Below, piece after piece: positions 37,110 through 47,093 of a DNA stretch of 47,093 nt. The position numbers and the translations under genes were made by a program. Below the pieces are notes generated by a model. The model saw nothing but the letters and a program-made list of their open reading frames with translations. It was not told the origin of the DNA and made no database searches. The stretch is from Pelagibacteraceae bacterium AG-414-M23 (GTDB lineage Bacteria > Pseudomonadota > Alphaproteobacteria > Pelagibacterales > Pelagibacteraceae). How positions within the stretch are numbered: position 1 is the first letter of the stretch; every line of letters begins with the position of its first letter. The stretch lies in the NCBI GenBank assembly GCA_003214525.1, contig QCLN01000009.1, forward strand, positions 1 to 47,093. Reading direction: 5' to 3'.

Positions 37110-39129
37110 ATTAAAAGTTAACGATAAAGAAATTGAAGTAGAAGAAGGCTTTACAGTTCTTCAAGCTTGTGAACAAGCAGGATTTGAAATTCCTAGATTC
37201 TGCTATCATGAAAAATTATCAATAGCAGGGAACTGTAGAATGTGTTTGGTTGAGATTGAAAAATCTCCAAAACCTGTAGCATCTTGTGCAATGCCAGCCT
37301 CAGAAGGCATGAACATTAAAACAAATACTAGTTTAGTTGAAAAAGCAAGAAAAGGTGTCATGGAATTTTTATTAGTAAATCATCCATTGGATTGTCCCGT
37401 ATGTGACCAGGGAGGCGAATGTGACCTACAAGATCAATCAATGTTTTATGGGGTAGACAAGTCTAGGTTTAAAGAGAACAAAAGACACGTTCAAGAGAAA
37501 TATATGGGCCCTTTAATTAAAACTCAGATGACAAGATGTATACATTGTACAAGGTGTATAAGATTTGCAACAGAAGTTGCTGGTGTTACCGAACTAGGTG
37601 CAATCGGTAGAGGTGAAGATATGGAAATCACCACATATTTAGAAAAAGCCATGGAGTCAGAGTTGTCTGCCAACGTAATTGATCTTTGTCCTGTTGGTGC
37701 GCTTACATCAAAACCATATGTTTTTGAAGCAAGACCATGGGAATTAAAAAAAACTGAGTCTATAGATGTAATGGATGCTGTAGGATCAAATATAAGAGTT
37801 GATACATACGGCTGGGAAGTAAAAAGAATACTTCCAAGGGTAAATGAAGATGTTAATGAGGAATGGATTTCAGATAAGACAAGATATGCATGTGATGGAC
37901 TTAAAAACCAAAGATTAGATACACCATTTGTCAAAGATGGAAATAAATTTAATAAAATTTCATGGAAAGAAGCTTATGAAATTTTGAAATCAAAAATAAA
38001 AAATATAAGTTCAGACAAAATTGGTTGTTTTGCTGGTGATTTAACAAATATGGAAACAGCTTATGCTGCTAAAGAATTGTTTAGTAAAGTATTTAAATCA
38101 AATCTAATTGAATCTAGAGCTGATAGTCGTTATGTAAATTTTTCAGAAAAACAAAATTATACTTTTAATTCTAACATATTAGGCATTGAAGATTCAGATT
38201 TGATATTAATGATTGGTTGTAATCCAAGACTTGAAGCTACTATATTAAACAGCAGAATAAGAAAATCATATTTAAAATCTAAACTACCAATCTACTCAAC
38301 AAATGATGTTGGTGATCAAACCTACCCTTATAAAATATTAGAAAATTCTGTAAATTTAATTAAAGATATTGTTGAAGATAAAAATGAATTATCAGAAAAA
38401 ATAGTTAAATCTTCTAAACCTATAATAATTTTAGGCCAATCAGTTTTAAAATTAAAATCAGGTCAGTACATATTCGAGGAATTAAAAAAATTTTTAAACA
38501 AAAATAATAAAATTACCAATGAATGGAACTCATTGAATATTTTATCGCAAGATGCCTCAACAGTTGGATTGTATGATTTAAATATATTCAGCTCAAATAA
38601 TGGTCGGAATATTTTATTAGAAAAATTAAAAGAAAATTCTATAGATTTATTGTTTCTACTTGGTCAAGACAAACTAAAGATTGAAAGAAAAGGTATATTT
38701 GTTGTTTATATTGGTTCACACGGAGATGAAGGAGCAAAAAATTCAGATTTGATCTTACCCGGATCTGCTTTTACTGAGCAAGATGGTTATTATACAAATT
38801 TAGAAGGTAAAATTCAAAAAGCATTTAAAGCCTCTTATCCAACTGAATTAGCTAAGGAAGATTGGTTAATAATAAATGAAATTTCTAATTTAGTTCGTAA
38901 CAAAGACCTATTTAATGACAAAGATGATCTTATCGACAGCATGTTCAATTTTTTAAACCAAGAAAAAAAAGATGAGTTTGTTAAAATTGACTATGTTTTT
39001 GAAAATGAAAAAATTTTAATTGATGATATTGACTATTATTTTTCAAATGTAATAGCAAAAAATTCAAAAACTATGTCTGAATGCAGATCTCTTCGTTCTA
39101 ACTTTGAAAAAACAGGAACCGATGGATAA
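37102..39129 (+). CDS. nuoG: NADH-quinone oxidoreductase subunit G
   Basis: 675 residues. The N-terminal ferredoxin domain binds 2Fe-2S through Cys34, Cys45, Cys48 and Cys62. Next come [20 protein letters not shown] (N5 cluster) and [17 protein letters not shown] with the distant CPVGAL (N4). The C-terminal molybdopterin-oxidoreductase-like region is degenerate and short, as in mitochondrial-type enzymes. Two bases separate it from nuoH. Confidence 0.97.
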   Translation: MLKLKVNDKEIEVEEGFTVLQACEQAGFEIPRFCYHEKLSIAGNCRMCLVEIEKSPKPVASCAMPASEGMNIKTNTSLVEKARKGVMEFLLVNHPLDCPVCDQGGECDLQDQSMFYGVDKSRFKENKRHVQEKYMGPLIKTQMTRCIHCTRCIRFATEVAGVTELGAIGRGEDMEITTYLEKAMESELSANVIDLCPVGALTSKPYVFEARPWELKKTESIDVMDAVGSNIRVDTYGWEVKRILPRVNEDVNEEWISDKTRYACDGLKNQRLDTPFVKDGNKFNKISWKEAYEILKSKIKNISSDKIGCFAGDLTNMETAYAAKELFSKVFKSNLIESRADSRYVNFSEKQNYTFNSNILGIEDSDLILMIGCNPRLEATILNSRIRKSYLKSKLPIYSTNDVGDQTYPYKILENSVNLIKDIVEDKNELSEKIVKSSKPIIILGQSVLKLKSGQYIFEELKKFLNKNNKITNEWNSLNILSQDASTVGLYDLNIFSSNNGRNILLEKLKENSIDLLFLLGQDKLKIERKGIFVVYIGSHGDEGAKNSDLILPGSAFTEQDGYYTNLEGKIQKAFKASYPTELAKEDWLIINEISNLVRNKDLFNDKDDLIDSMFNFLNQEKKDEFVKIDYVFENEKILIDDIDYYFSNVIAKNSKTMSECRSLRSNFEKTGTDG

Positions 39130-39131
39130 TT

Positions 39132-40133
39132 ATGAATAGTTTATACATATTATTTGATGAAATTTATAGGATATTGTTTTTATTAATTCCTGTCCTTGTT
39201 ACAGTCGCTATGATTGTTTGGTTAGATAGAAGAGTCTGGGCATTTGTACAAAAAAGAAGAGGACCTAATGTTGTTGGTCCATTTGGTTTACTTCAATCTG
39301 TAGCTGATGCATTAAAGTATATTTTTAAAGAAATTATAATACCCGCCAGTTCAAACAAATTAATCTTTATTATTGCTCCAATTATTACAATGACATTAGC
39401 ATTAATAGCCTGGGCTGTAATACCATTTAGTGAAAATTTGATATTAGCTGACATTAATGTTGGAATATTATACTTATTTGCCATTTCATCCCTTGGAGTT
39501 TACGGAATAATAATGGGCGGATGGGCATCAAATTCTAAATATCCTTTTCTTGGAGCGATTAGATCAGCCGCACAAATGGTGTCTTATGAAGTCTCAATTG
39601 GAGTTATTATTATTAATGTTTTGCTGTTCACAGGTTCTTTAAATTTAAAAGATATCGTTCTTGCTCAACAAAACATGTGGTTCGTATTACCTCTTTTTCC
39701 GATGTTTGTTATATTTTTTATTTCTGCTTTAGCAGAAACAAACAGACCACCTTTTGATTTACCTGAAGCTGAAGCAGAGCTCGTAGCTGGATATCAAACA
39801 GAATATTCTGGAATGATGTATGCAATGTTTTGGCTAGGCGAATATGCAAATATTTTATTAATGTGTGCAATGGGATCTGTATTATTTTTAGGAGGATGGC
39901 TACCACCGATGGATATTGGAATATTTTCACTTATACCTGCACCTTTTTGGTTTATTTTTAAGATACTATTTTTATTCATATTATTTGCTTTAGTGAAGGC
40001 AACAGTACCAAGGTATAGATATGACCAACTAATGAAATTAGGTTGGAAAATATTTTTACCTTTATCATTAATTTGGGTTGTTTTAACAGCAGCCTATTTA
40101 CTTTATTTTGATTTATTACCTAAACAAATATGA
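39132..40133 (+). CDS. nuoH: NADH-quinone oxidoreductase subunit H
   Basis: 333 residues with eight membrane helices. Conserved loops: [20 protein letters not shown] near the quinone entrance and [20 protein letters not shown]. It joins the peripheral arm to the proton-pumping arm. The stop overlaps the nuoI start (ATGA). Confidence 0.98.
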   Translation: MNSLYILFDEIYRILFLLIPVLVTVAMIVWLDRRVWAFVQKRRGPNVVGPFGLLQSVADALKYIFKEIIIPASSNKLIFIIAPIITMTLALIAWAVIPFSENLILADINVGILYLFAISSLGVYGIIMGGWASNSKYPFLGAIRSAAQMVSYEVSIGVIIINVLLFTGSLNLKDIVLAQQNMWFVLPLFPMFVIFFISALAETNRPPFDLPEAEAELVAGYQTEYSGMMYAMFWLGEYANILLMCAMGSVLFLGGWLPPMDIGIFSLIPAPFWFIFKILFLFILFALVKATVPRYRYDQLMKLGWKIFLPLSLIWVVLTAAYLLYFDLLPKQI

Positions 40134-40615
40134 AAATAGGAAGATTATTAAAAACTATATTTATGGTAGACTTTATAACAGGTCTATTAATTGCAATTAA
40201 AGAAGTTTTTAAATCAAAAAAAACAATTAATTATCCATTTGAAAAAGGACAAGTTAGCCCTCGTGCACGAGGTGAGCATGCATTAAGAAGATATCCAAAT
40301 GGTGAAGAAAGATGCATAGCATGTAAACTTTGTGAAGCAGTATGTCCAGCACAAGCAATCACAATAGAGTCAACTGAAAGAGAAGACGGAAGTAGAAAAA
40401 CAACTAGATATGATATTGATATGTTAAAATGTATTTATTGTGGTTTATGCGAAGAATCATGCCCGGTAGATGCAATTGTTCAAGGTCCCAATTTTGAGTT
40501 TGCAACTGAAACAAGAGAAGAGCTTTACTACAATAAAGAAAAGCTCTTAGAGAATGGAGATAGGTGGGAAAATATACTTGCTGCTAATATAAAAGCAGAT
40601 AACCCTTATAGATAA
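40130..40615 (+). CDS. nuoI: NADH-quinone oxidoreductase subunit I
   Basis: 161 residues. Two 4Fe-4S clusters (N6a, N6b) are bound by Cys62, Cys65, Cys68, Cys72 and by Cys101, Cys104, Cys107, Cys111. The N-terminal amphipathic helix region anchors it to the membrane arm. Electrons pass through it to NuoB. Two bases separate it from nuoJ. Confidence 0.98.
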   Translation: MKIGRLLKTIFMVDFITGLLIAIKEVFKSKKTINYPFEKGQVSPRARGEHALRRYPNGEERCIACKLCEAVCPAQAITIESTEREDGSRKTTRYDIDMLKCIYCGLCEESCPVDAIVQGPNFEFATETREELYYNKEKLLENGDRWENILAANIKADNPYR

Positions 40616-40617
40616 TA

Positions 40618-41250
40618 ATGGTAGCACACGCTGTATTCTTTTATTTATTTTCATTCATAGCAATTGTTTCTGCAATTATGGTTACAGTCGCAAGAAACAC
40701 AGTTCACTCAGTTTTCTTTTTAATATTAGATTTTATAAGCATATCTTGTCTTTTTATTATGATTGGTGCAGAGTTTTTGGGAATGATAATGTTAATTGTT
40801 TATGTGGGAGCAGTTGCAGTTTTATTTTTATTTGTAGTTATGATGTTAAACGTAGCACAACAAAAAAATCAATGGTTTGCATCAACCAAAAGCAGTTCGC
40901 ATATTCCAATCGGTTTACTAGTTAGTTTAATTATTTTTTTTGAATTAATAATAGTAGTAGGTGGATGGAAGTACAAACCTGATTTATTAAATTCTTCTAC
41001 AATCACCATTTCTGAAACAACTACAAACACACATTCTTTAGGTAATGTATTATATACCGATTATATTCACTTATTTCAGCTTTCTGGAATGATTTTATTA
41101 GTTGCTATGATTGGGGCTATAGTTTTAACTTTTAGAGAGAGATCGGGAGTAAAGAGACAAAGCTATTTTCAACAAATTTCTAGAGAAAAAAATGATGGTG
41201 TTGAAGTTGTTGATGTAAAAAGCAATAAAGGAGTAAAGATTGATGTTTGA
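40618..41250 (+). CDS. nuoJ: NADH-quinone oxidoreductase subunit J
   Basis: 210 residues with five membrane helices. [28 protein letters not shown] is the highly conserved NuoJ third-helix segment, containing the pi-bulge Tyr region. A C-terminal charged tail ends inside the nuoK start. Part of the proton-pumping arm. Confidence 0.97.
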   Translation: MVAHAVFFYLFSFIAIVSAIMVTVARNTVHSVFFLILDFISISCLFIMIGAEFLGMIMLIVYVGAVAVLFLFVVMMLNVAQQKNQWFASTKSSSHIPIGLLVSLIIFFELIIVVGGWKYKPDLLNSSTITISETTTNTHSLGNVLYTDYIHLFQLSGMILLVAMIGAIVLTFRERSGVKRQSYFQQISREKNDGVEVVDVKSNKGVKIDV

Positions 41251-41554
41251 AATTGGATTAGGTCACTACCTAACTCTTGGTGCAATAATTTTTACGATTG
41301 GTTTAATTGGAATTTTTCTAAACAGGAAAAATGTAATAGTTCTACTAATGAGTATAGAGCTAATATTACTGGCAGTTAATATTAATTTAGTTTCATTTTC
41401 TATATTTATAAATGATTTGAGTGGTCAAATATTTACTCTATTTATTCTAACAGTTGCTGCCGCCGAAGCAGCTATAGGATTAGCAATTATTGTAGTTTAC
41501 TTCAGAAATGCCGGAACTATTAGAGTTGAGGAGATTGAAAAATTAAAAGGATAG
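41243..41554 (+). CDS. nuoK: NADH-quinone oxidoreductase subunit K
   Basis: 103 residues with three helices. [16 protein letters not shown] and the [17 protein letters not shown] segment carry the membrane Glu residues used in proton transfer. ATG 41243 is chosen over TTG 41240 because it gives the usual length and keeps a 9-base gap to AGGAG (41229-41233). It overlaps nuoJ by 8 bases. Confidence 0.96.
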   Translation: MFEIGLGHYLTLGAIIFTIGLIGIFLNRKNVIVLLMSIELILLAVNINLVSFSIFINDLSGQIFTLFILTVAAAEAAIGLAIIVVYFRNAGTIRVEEIEKLKG

Positions 41555-41555
41555 A

Positions 41556-43469
41556 ATGGAAAAATTTATAATTTTTTTACCTTTATCAGCAGCAATAATT
41601 TCTGGATTTTTTGGAAAGATAATTGGTAATAGATCTTCCCAAATAATTACAAGTTTATTTGTGTCTTTATCTGCATTGATATCAATTTATATATTTTACG
41701 ATGTAATAAATAATGGATATACAAACAATGTTGTAATTGCTAAATGGATAAGTTCCGGACAACTTGATGTAAATTGGTCTATTAAAATTGATCAACTATC
41801 AGCCGTTATGTTGGTTGTTGTAACTTTAATTTCTTCAATAGTTCACATCTATTCAATAGGCTACATGTCTCATGACCCCCATCAACCAAGGTTTATGTCG
41901 TACTTATCATTATTTACATTTGCGATGCTAGTTTTAGTTACATCAGACAATTTTCTACAGTTATTTTTTGGATGGGAGGGTGTTGGACTTTGTTCTTATT
42001 TTTTAATTGGTTTTTGGTTTAAAAAACCAACTGCAAACGCAGCAGCTATTAAGGCATTTATAGTCAATAGAGTGGGTGATTTTGGGTTTGCATTAGGAAT
42101 TTTTTTAGTTTTTTACATTTTTGGCACAGTTAATTATGAAGAAGTATTTAGCCAAGTATTTATATATGCGGATAATAAGTTAAATTTTTTAGGTATTGAG
42201 CTTAATGCAATAAATTTAATTTGTTTTCTACTATTTATTGGTGCTATGGGCAAATCAGCTCAAATTTTTTTACATACTTGGTTGCCAGACGCTATGGAGG
42301 GACCTACTCCAGTTTCTGCATTAATTCATGCAGCAACAATGGTTACCGCTGGTGTATTTCTAGTTGTTAGATGTTCTCCTATTTATGAATATTCTCCTAT
42401 TATATTGAATTTTATAACAATTATAGGAATGACAACAGCCTTATTTGCTGCGTCCGTTGCATTAGCTCAAAATGACATTAAGAAAATAATTGCTTATTCA
42501 ACTTGTAGTCAATTAGGTTATATGTTTTTTGCAGCAGGTGTTGGAGCTTATAATGTTGCAATGTTTCATTTGTTTACTCACGCTTTTTTTAAGGCACTTT
42601 TGTTTTTGGGTTCAGGCTCAATAATTCACTCATTTCAGAATGAACAAGACATAAATAAAATGGGCGGTGTTTATAAACATCTACCCTACACATACACTTT
42701 GATGATTATTGGAACATTAGCCTTAACTGGCTTCCCTTTTTTATCTGGATTTTATTCAAAAGATTTAATTATAGAATTTGCATATTTAAAAGGAAATACA
42801 TTTGGTTATTACGCATGTGCAATAGGAATATTTACTGCTGTTTTAACATCAATTTATTCATGGAGATTAATTTTCAAAACTTTCCACGGTGAATACAGTA
42901 ACAAAAATCAACCATTATCCAGCATACATGAATCGCCGATGATTATGTTGATTCCATTAATAATTTTAGCTGTTGGCTCAATATTTGCTGGATTTATTTT
43001 CAAAGATTTATTTATGCAGCAAGGATCATTTATTGATTTTTGGCAAGGTTCAATCTTTTTTCTAGAACCGTTGACAACTAATCATCCACCAAAAGAAATT
43101 GTATATTTAACGCCCATTTTGGTAACTATTTCTATTCCATTCAGCTATTATATATTTTTAAAAAATAAATCAATCACAGATAATTTAGTGAATGGAAACA
43201 AGCCCCTTTATCTTTTGCTAAAAAATAAATGGTATTTTGATGAGTTGTACGATGTATTATTTGTAAAATCCTCAAAGTTTCTTGGAAAATATTTATGGAA
43301 AAAAATAGACGGATTAATAATTGATAGATTTGGCCCTGATGGTTTATCAAGTTTATTTAAATACTTTTCTATTAAAGCTGTAAAATTTCAAAGTGGTTTT
43401 GTCTATCAATATGCATTTATAATGTTGATTGGATTTTCACTTATACTAACAATAATAATTATTAACTAA
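41556..43469 (+). CDS. nuoL: NADH-quinone oxidoreductase subunit L
   Basis: 637 residues, antiporter-like subunit with about sixteen helices. Signature blocks: FFGWEGVGLCSYFLIGFW, HTWLPDAMEGPTPVSALIHAATMVTAGVF and the lateral C-terminal helix region. It is the distal proton channel of complex I. The stop shares a base with the nuoM start. Confidence 0.98.
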   Translation: MEKFIIFLPLSAAIISGFFGKIIGNRSSQIITSLFVSLSALISIYIFYDVINNGYTNNVVIAKWISSGQLDVNWSIKIDQLSAVMLVVVTLISSIVHIYSIGYMSHDPHQPRFMSYLSLFTFAMLVLVTSDNFLQLFFGWEGVGLCSYFLIGFWFKKPTANAAAIKAFIVNRVGDFGFALGIFLVFYIFGTVNYEEVFSQVFIYADNKLNFLGIELNAINLICFLLFIGAMGKSAQIFLHTWLPDAMEGPTPVSALIHAATMVTAGVFLVVRCSPIYEYSPIILNFITIIGMTTALFAASVALAQNDIKKIIAYSTCSQLGYMFFAAGVGAYNVAMFHLFTHAFFKALLFLGSGSIIHSFQNEQDINKMGGVYKHLPYTYTLMIIGTLALTGFPFLSGFYSKDLIIEFAYLKGNTFGYYACAIGIFTAVLTSIYSWRLIFKTFHGEYSNKNQPLSSIHESPMIMLIPLIILAVGSIFAGFIFKDLFMQQGSFIDFWQGSIFFLEPLTTNHPPKEIVYLTPILVTISIPFSYYIFLKNKSITDNLVNGNKPLYLLLKNKWYFDELYDVLFVKSSKFLGKYLWKKIDGLIIDRFGPDGLSSLFKYFSIKAVKFQSGFVYQYAFIMLIGFSLILTIIIIN

Positions 43470-44962
43470 TGAATTTTCCAATTTTATCTTCATTAATTAT
43501 TCTACCTACAATTGGTGCCTTGTTTATATTATTTAGTAGATCTTCTTCAAATTATAACGCGGCCAAATATATTTCATTATTTATTTCTTTGGCTAATTTT
43601 GCTCTATCAATTTATCTTTGGTTATTATTTGACAGCACTAATTCAAGCTTTCAGTTTGTAGAAGAAAAAAATTGGATACATGGTTTTATTAATTATAAAG
43701 TTGGCATAGATGGTATTTCAATATTATTTATTGTTCTAACAACATTTATTACTCCTTTATGTATTATTTCTGTAAACTCTACCATTAAAAATAAACTTAA
43801 ACATTTTCTTGTTGCTATTCTATTTATGGAAACAATGATGATTGGAGTTTTTTGCTCACTTGATTTAGTTATTTTTTATTTATTTTTTGAAGCTGGCTTA
43901 ATACCAATGTTTTTAATTATTGGAATATGGGGAGGAGAAAGAAGAGTATATTCAGCTTTTAAATTCTTCTTATACACATTGCTAGGTTCTGTCTTGATGC
44001 TAATTGCAATTATTTCCATATATTGGATGACAGGAACAACAGATGTGATCGAATTATACCAATTAGGTATTGATTCTAAGTATCAAAATCTACTTTGGTT
44101 AGCATTTTTCAGTTCGTTCGCTGTAAAAACGCCAATGTGGCCTGTACACACCTGGCTTCCAGATGCACATGTAGAAGCTCCAACAGCCGGATCTGTGCTG
44201 TTAGCAGCTATATTATTAAAAATGGCAGGTTATGGATTTATAAGATTTTCTATTGGATTATTCCCAATTGCATCAGAGTACTTTGTGCCTTTAATTTTTA
44301 CCTTGAGTTTAATTGCAATAATTTACACTTCTTTCGTAGCATTAATGCAAGAAGATATGAAAAAACTTATTGCTTATTCTTCAGTGGCACATATGGGCTT
44401 TGTTACTATGGGTATATTTACAATGACACCACAAGGAATTGAAGGAAGTATATTTCAAATGATTAGTCATGGAATAATTTCTGCAGCATTATTTTTATGC
44501 GTTGGAGTTGTTTATGAAAGAATGCACACAAGAGAAATTAGTAAATATGGTGGCATAGTTTCAGTAATGCCAAGATATGCTGTTGTGTTTATGATATTTA
44601 CTCTCGGAGCGCTTGGTTTGCCAGGCACAACAGGTTTTATAGGTGAATTTCTAATATTATTGGGAACTTTTAAAGTTAATTTTACAGTTGCTACAATTGC
44701 AAGTGTAGGAGTAATTTTAGGAGCCGCTTATATGCTTTGGCTTTATAGGAGAATAGTATTTGGTGAAATAACTAATGCAGAAGTAAAAAAACTTGTAGAT
44801 TTAAATAGATCTGAAATGATTATTTTATCAGTATTAGCCATTGTATCAATTTTTTTTGGTTTTTACCCAGACCCATTATTAAGCACAACATCAGCTTCAG
44901 TTGAGGGATTAATTGAGTTATTTAATATGAATGTAAAGATATATACGGCAAGTAATTTATAA
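43469..44962 (+). CDS. nuoM: NADH-quinone oxidoreductase subunit M
   Basis: 497 residues, about fourteen helices. FYLFFEAGLIPMFLIIGIWGG carries the key membrane Glu, and VHTWLPDAHVEAPTAGSVLLA the conserved antiporter-type loop; SSVAHMGFVTMG follows. Second antiporter-like channel of complex I. One-base overlaps with both neighbours. Confidence 0.98.
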   Translation: MNFPILSSLIILPTIGALFILFSRSSSNYNAAKYISLFISLANFALSIYLWLLFDSTNSSFQFVEEKNWIHGFINYKVGIDGISILFIVLTTFITPLCIISVNSTIKNKLKHFLVAILFMETMMIGVFCSLDLVIFYLFFEAGLIPMFLIIGIWGGERRVYSAFKFFLYTLLGSVLMLIAIISIYWMTGTTDVIELYQLGIDSKYQNLLWLAFFSSFAVKTPMWPVHTWLPDAHVEAPTAGSVLLAAILLKMAGYGFIRFSIGLFPIASEYFVPLIFTLSLIAIIYTSFVALMQEDMKKLIAYSSVAHMGFVTMGIFTMTPQGIEGSIFQMISHGIISAALFLCVGVVYERMHTREISKYGGIVSVMPRYAVVFMIFTLGALGLPGTTGFIGEFLILLGTFKVNFTVATIASVGVILGAAYMLWLYRRIVFGEITNAEVKKLVDLNRSEMIILSVLAIVSIFFGFYPDPLLSTTSASVEGLIELFNMNVKIYTASNL

Positions 44963-46374
44963 TGAACTTACAATTAATCTTTCCTGAAATATATTTGTCA
45001 TTATCTATAATGTTTTTATTAATGATTGGAGTGTTTAAAAAAGATAGTGATAATTTAGTCTATAATCTATCAATATTAACATTAATAGTATTATTAGCGT
45101 TAGTTATTAATTTATTTTCAATTAATGAGTCATTTGTTTTTAGTGAAAGTTATAAAATTGATACGCTATCTTCATTTATGAAAGTATTAACAATTGTCTC
45201 GGCAATTTTTGTAATGATTTCTTCATTTATTTATCTAAAAACATTAAAAATTTTAAAAATTGAGTATCCAATATTAATTTTAAGTTCAATTCTTGGCATG
45301 ATGGTAATGATTAGTTCGAATGATTTAATTGTTTTTTATTTAGGTTTAGAACTTCAATCTTTGGCCTTATATGTTCTTGCATCATTTAATAGAGATAACG
45401 TCTTATCATCAGAGGCAGGTTTAAAATATTTTGTATTAAGCGCACTATCATCAGGATTGTTACTTTATGGTTGCTCACTTGTATATGGTTTTTCCGGCTC
45501 TACCAATTTTACATATATAGCTAATACATCTTTAGATATGAAATATGGCATTATATTTGGTCTTGTATTTATTATTGTTGGTTTAGCATTTAAAATTTCC
45601 GCTGTACCTTTTCACATGTGGGCACCTGATGTCTATGAAGGTTCACCGACGGCTGTTACTTTGTTTTTTGCAGCCTTACCTAAAGTAGCCGCTTTAACAG
45701 TTTTTATAAGATTTTTATATACGCCGTTTGTTAACTTAATTGATCAGTGGCAAACAATACTTATATTTTTATCTATTGCTTCAATGGTATTTGGTGCTAT
45801 TGCTGCAATCGGGCAGTTAAATTTAAAAAGACTTATTGCATATAGTTCTATCGGTCACATGGGTTATGCGCTTGCTGGATTAGCATCAGGAACTAATCAA
45901 GGAATTCAAAGTTCAGTAACTTACATAACAATTTATTTAATTATGACGTTGGCCTTTTTTTCATGTTTATTTATGCTTAGAAAAAAAAATATATTTTATG
46001 AAAAAATAGAAGACTTATCTGGTCTCTCTAATAATCATCCAATTCTTTCAATAGCTCTATTAATTGTATTATTCTCACTTGCGGGAATACCTCCGCTAGC
46101 AGGTTTCTTTGCTAAATTTTATATTTTTATGGCTGTAATAAAACAATCAATGTATTTTTTAGCAATAGTAGGTTTTTTATCAACAGTTGTTGCAGCATTT
46201 TATTATTTAAGACTAATAAAAATAATTTATTTTGATAAATCTAAAGAGAAATTTGAAACAGATCATAATTTTGGATTAAAGCTTACTCTAGCTATTTCGA
46301 CATTGATTTTGGCACTTTATTTTATATATCCTGGAATTTTAAATGAGATAGTTTCCAAGATAATTATAATCTAA
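44962..46374 (+). CDS. nuoN: NADH-quinone oxidoreductase subunit N
   Basis: 470 residues, about fourteen helices. FYLGLELQSLALYVLASFNR, FHMWAPDVYEGSPTAVTLFFA and IAYSSIGHMGYALAGLASG are the NuoN blocks. Third antiporter-like channel, completing the 14-subunit set A-N with none missing. Its stop overlaps the birA start (TAATG). Confidence 0.98.
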   Translation: MNLQLIFPEIYLSLSIMFLLMIGVFKKDSDNLVYNLSILTLIVLLALVINLFSINESFVFSESYKIDTLSSFMKVLTIVSAIFVMISSFIYLKTLKILKIEYPILILSSILGMMVMISSNDLIVFYLGLELQSLALYVLASFNRDNVLSSEAGLKYFVLSALSSGLLLYGCSLVYGFSGSTNFTYIANTSLDMKYGIIFGLVFIIVGLAFKISAVPFHMWAPDVYEGSPTAVTLFFAALPKVAALTVFIRFLYTPFVNLIDQWQTILIFLSIASMVFGAIAAIGQLNLKRLIAYSSIGHMGYALAGLASGTNQGIQSSVTYITIYLIMTLAFFSCLFMLRKKNIFYEKIEDLSGLSNNHPILSIALLIVLFSLAGIPPLAGFFAKFYIFMAVIKQSMYFLAIVGFLSTVVAAFYYLRLIKIIYFDKSKEKFETDHNFGLKLTLAISTLILALYFIYPGILNEIVSKIIII

Positions 46375-46742
46375 TGAAGATTAAAAAATATTTGTTTAAA
46401 TCAGTTACAAGTACAAACGATATTGCTATTAAAAAAATTAAAGAAGGCATTCCTTCAGGATTAATTGTTGCAAAAAAACAAATCAAGGGAAGAGGAAGAT
46501 ATGGTAATAAGTGGATTTATTTAAAGAATAATTTATTTATGTCTATATTCTTTAACTTAAATAATAATATTAATTTGAAAAAATTAACTTCTATAAGCTG
46601 TAAAATAGTAAAAAAATCCCTGCTGAAGCTGCTAAACAAAAAAATTACAATAAAAAAGCCAAATGATTTATTAATTAACAAAAAAAAAGTATGTGGAATC
46701 TTGCAAGAAACAGTTTTTTTTAAAAATACATTTAAATGGTAA
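46374..46742 (+). CDS. birA: Biotin-protein ligase BirA, N-terminal half only (truncated)
   Basis: 122 residues, about half the length of a minimal BirA. The catalytic core starts normally: VTSTNDIAIKKI (substrate/ATP site), KGRGRYGNKWIYLKNNLFMS (the GRGRxGR-W biotinyl-AMP loop) and KPNDLLINKKKVCGILQE with the active-site Lys. Soon after, at FFKNTFKW, it stops; the expected GIGIN strand and C-terminal domain are missing. Beyond the stop the DNA is an antisense piece of dnaE. The nuoN-birA coupling itself is natural, so the break is in birA. Function is presumably lost if the junction is real. Confidence 0.85.
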   Translation: MKIKKYLFKSVTSTNDIAIKKIKEGIPSGLIVAKKQIKGRGRYGNKWIYLKNNLFMSIFFNLNNNINLKKLTSISCKIVKKSLLKLLNKKITIKKPNDLLINKKKVCGILQETVFFKNTFKW

Positions 46743-47093
46743 ATAAAAATTATTTGTTAAAGCTTCAGGTAGATCTGAAAACAAATCAAACATCTCTTTA
46801 TCTGATTTAAAATTATGATTATCAGATAACCTAAATCTTTGTTTGTCACTTATATATGTTTTATGTTTTATGCAAAGTAAAGCATCATGCGCTTCATGCA
46901 TAGACTGATCTAAGTAGAAAACCTCATGAGTTGCAATAATAGATATTTTTAGTTTATTAGATAAATTTAAATTTAATTTTTCAAATTGTTTTTCGTTTTG
47001 ATCATTATGCCTTTGTATTTCTATATAAAAGTCATCTTTGAAAAATTTATTTAAATCTTTGTAAAAGTTAATCAATTCTTGAGATTTATTTTT
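46671..47093 (-). CDS. dnaE: DNA polymerase III alpha subunit (DnaE) internal fragment, PHP domain
   Basis: The minus-strand frame is open at the window edge and carries a recognisable piece of the DnaE PHP domain: DDFYIEIQRHNDQNEKQF, ISIIATHEVFYLDQSMHEAHDALLCIK, DKQRFRLSDNHNFKSDKEMFDLF and SDLPEALTNN. After about 46745 the DnaE likeness ends and the frame runs antisense through birA until a stop at 46671, so the last 25 or so residues are not DnaE. Both ends of the polymerase (over 1000 residues normally) are missing here, the start possibly only because of the window edge. Confidence 0.75.
   Translation of the reverse strand, partial: KNKSQELINFYKDLNKFFKDDFYIEIQRHNDQNEKQFEKLNLNLSNKLKISIIATHEVFYLDQSMHEAHDALLCIKHKTYISDKQRFRLSDNHNFKSDKEMFDLFSDLPEALTNNFYLPFKCIFKKNCFLQDSTYFFFVN

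Noticed and set aside
37524..37934. 136-codon minus-strand frame inside nuoG
   Set aside because: It is antisense to the Fe-S cluster region of nuoG, which is fully conserved in sense.
44095..44442. 115-codon frame inside nuoM
   Set aside because: It overlaps a highly conserved nuoM region in another frame, and its Cys/Ser-rich product has no family features.
1..47093. Insertion sequences, prophage genes, CRISPR arrays, toxin-antitoxin or phage-defence loci
   Set aside because: I saw no transposase, integrase, phage structural gene, regularly spaced repeat or defence-family motif; every major frame has a housekeeping or metabolic match or is listed as unknown.

Overview
The window is a strongly AT-rich, densely packed bacterial segment that looks like a SAR11-type alphaproteobacterium (Candidatus Pelagibacter or a close relative). 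Reasons: very short intergenic gaps, stop/start overlaps nearly everywhere, AAA/AGA/TTA-biased codons, a dissimilatory-type aprM-aprB-aprA cluster next to sulfonate-cleaving enzymes, and the alphaproteobacterial order tig-clpP-clpX-lon-tRNA-nuoA..N. This is inferred from gene content and style, not from a database match. I see no insertion sequence, prophage, integron, CRISPR array or rRNA.

Layout. 1-8.6 kb: the 3' end of a site-2 protease gene (rseP), HU, an ammonium transporter, then short housekeeping and uncharacterised genes on alternating strands (rhodanese, glycosyltransferase-like protein, ABA4-like membrane protein, recX, cysQ-like phosphatase, DUF3553 protein, mnmA, an unknown membrane protein). 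8.7-13.9 kb: a tightly overlapping plus-strand run, metC-MFS transporter-pabB-pabA-pabC-HIT, covering methionine and folate precursors. 14.0-24.7 kb: the most distinctive part, a sulfur module. Sulfolactate sulfo-lyase (suyAB) and sulfoacetaldehyde acetyltransferase (xsc) would release sulfite from C3 and C2 sulfonates. The APS reductase AprBA with its membrane partner AprM could oxidise that sulfite, and a TauE/SafE protein could export it. A DMGDH-like FAD/folate dehydrogenase sits 3 nt behind xsc and may supply sulfoacetaldehyde from an N-methylated sulfonate (inference). 24.7-26.4 kb: guaC, two small minus-strand genes and tRNA-Leu. 26.4-32.5 kb: tig, clpP, clpX, lon (protein quality control), tRNA-Val and tRNA-Asp. 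32.5-46.4 kb: a complete 14-gene NADH dehydrogenase (complex I) operon, nuoA-N.

The right end is odd. birA stops after its N-terminal half and is fused tail to tail with an opposite-strand internal piece of dnaE. Both are normally essential full-length genes, so a chimeric junction near 46.74 kb is likelier than a real gene pair.

Four small genes are added here from direct reading of the sequence: 47 aa at 5142-5285, 27 aa at 8542-8625, 48 aa at 17598-17744 and 55 aa at 25779-25946. Start sites were moved for metC (8700), tig (26376) and nuoK (41243).
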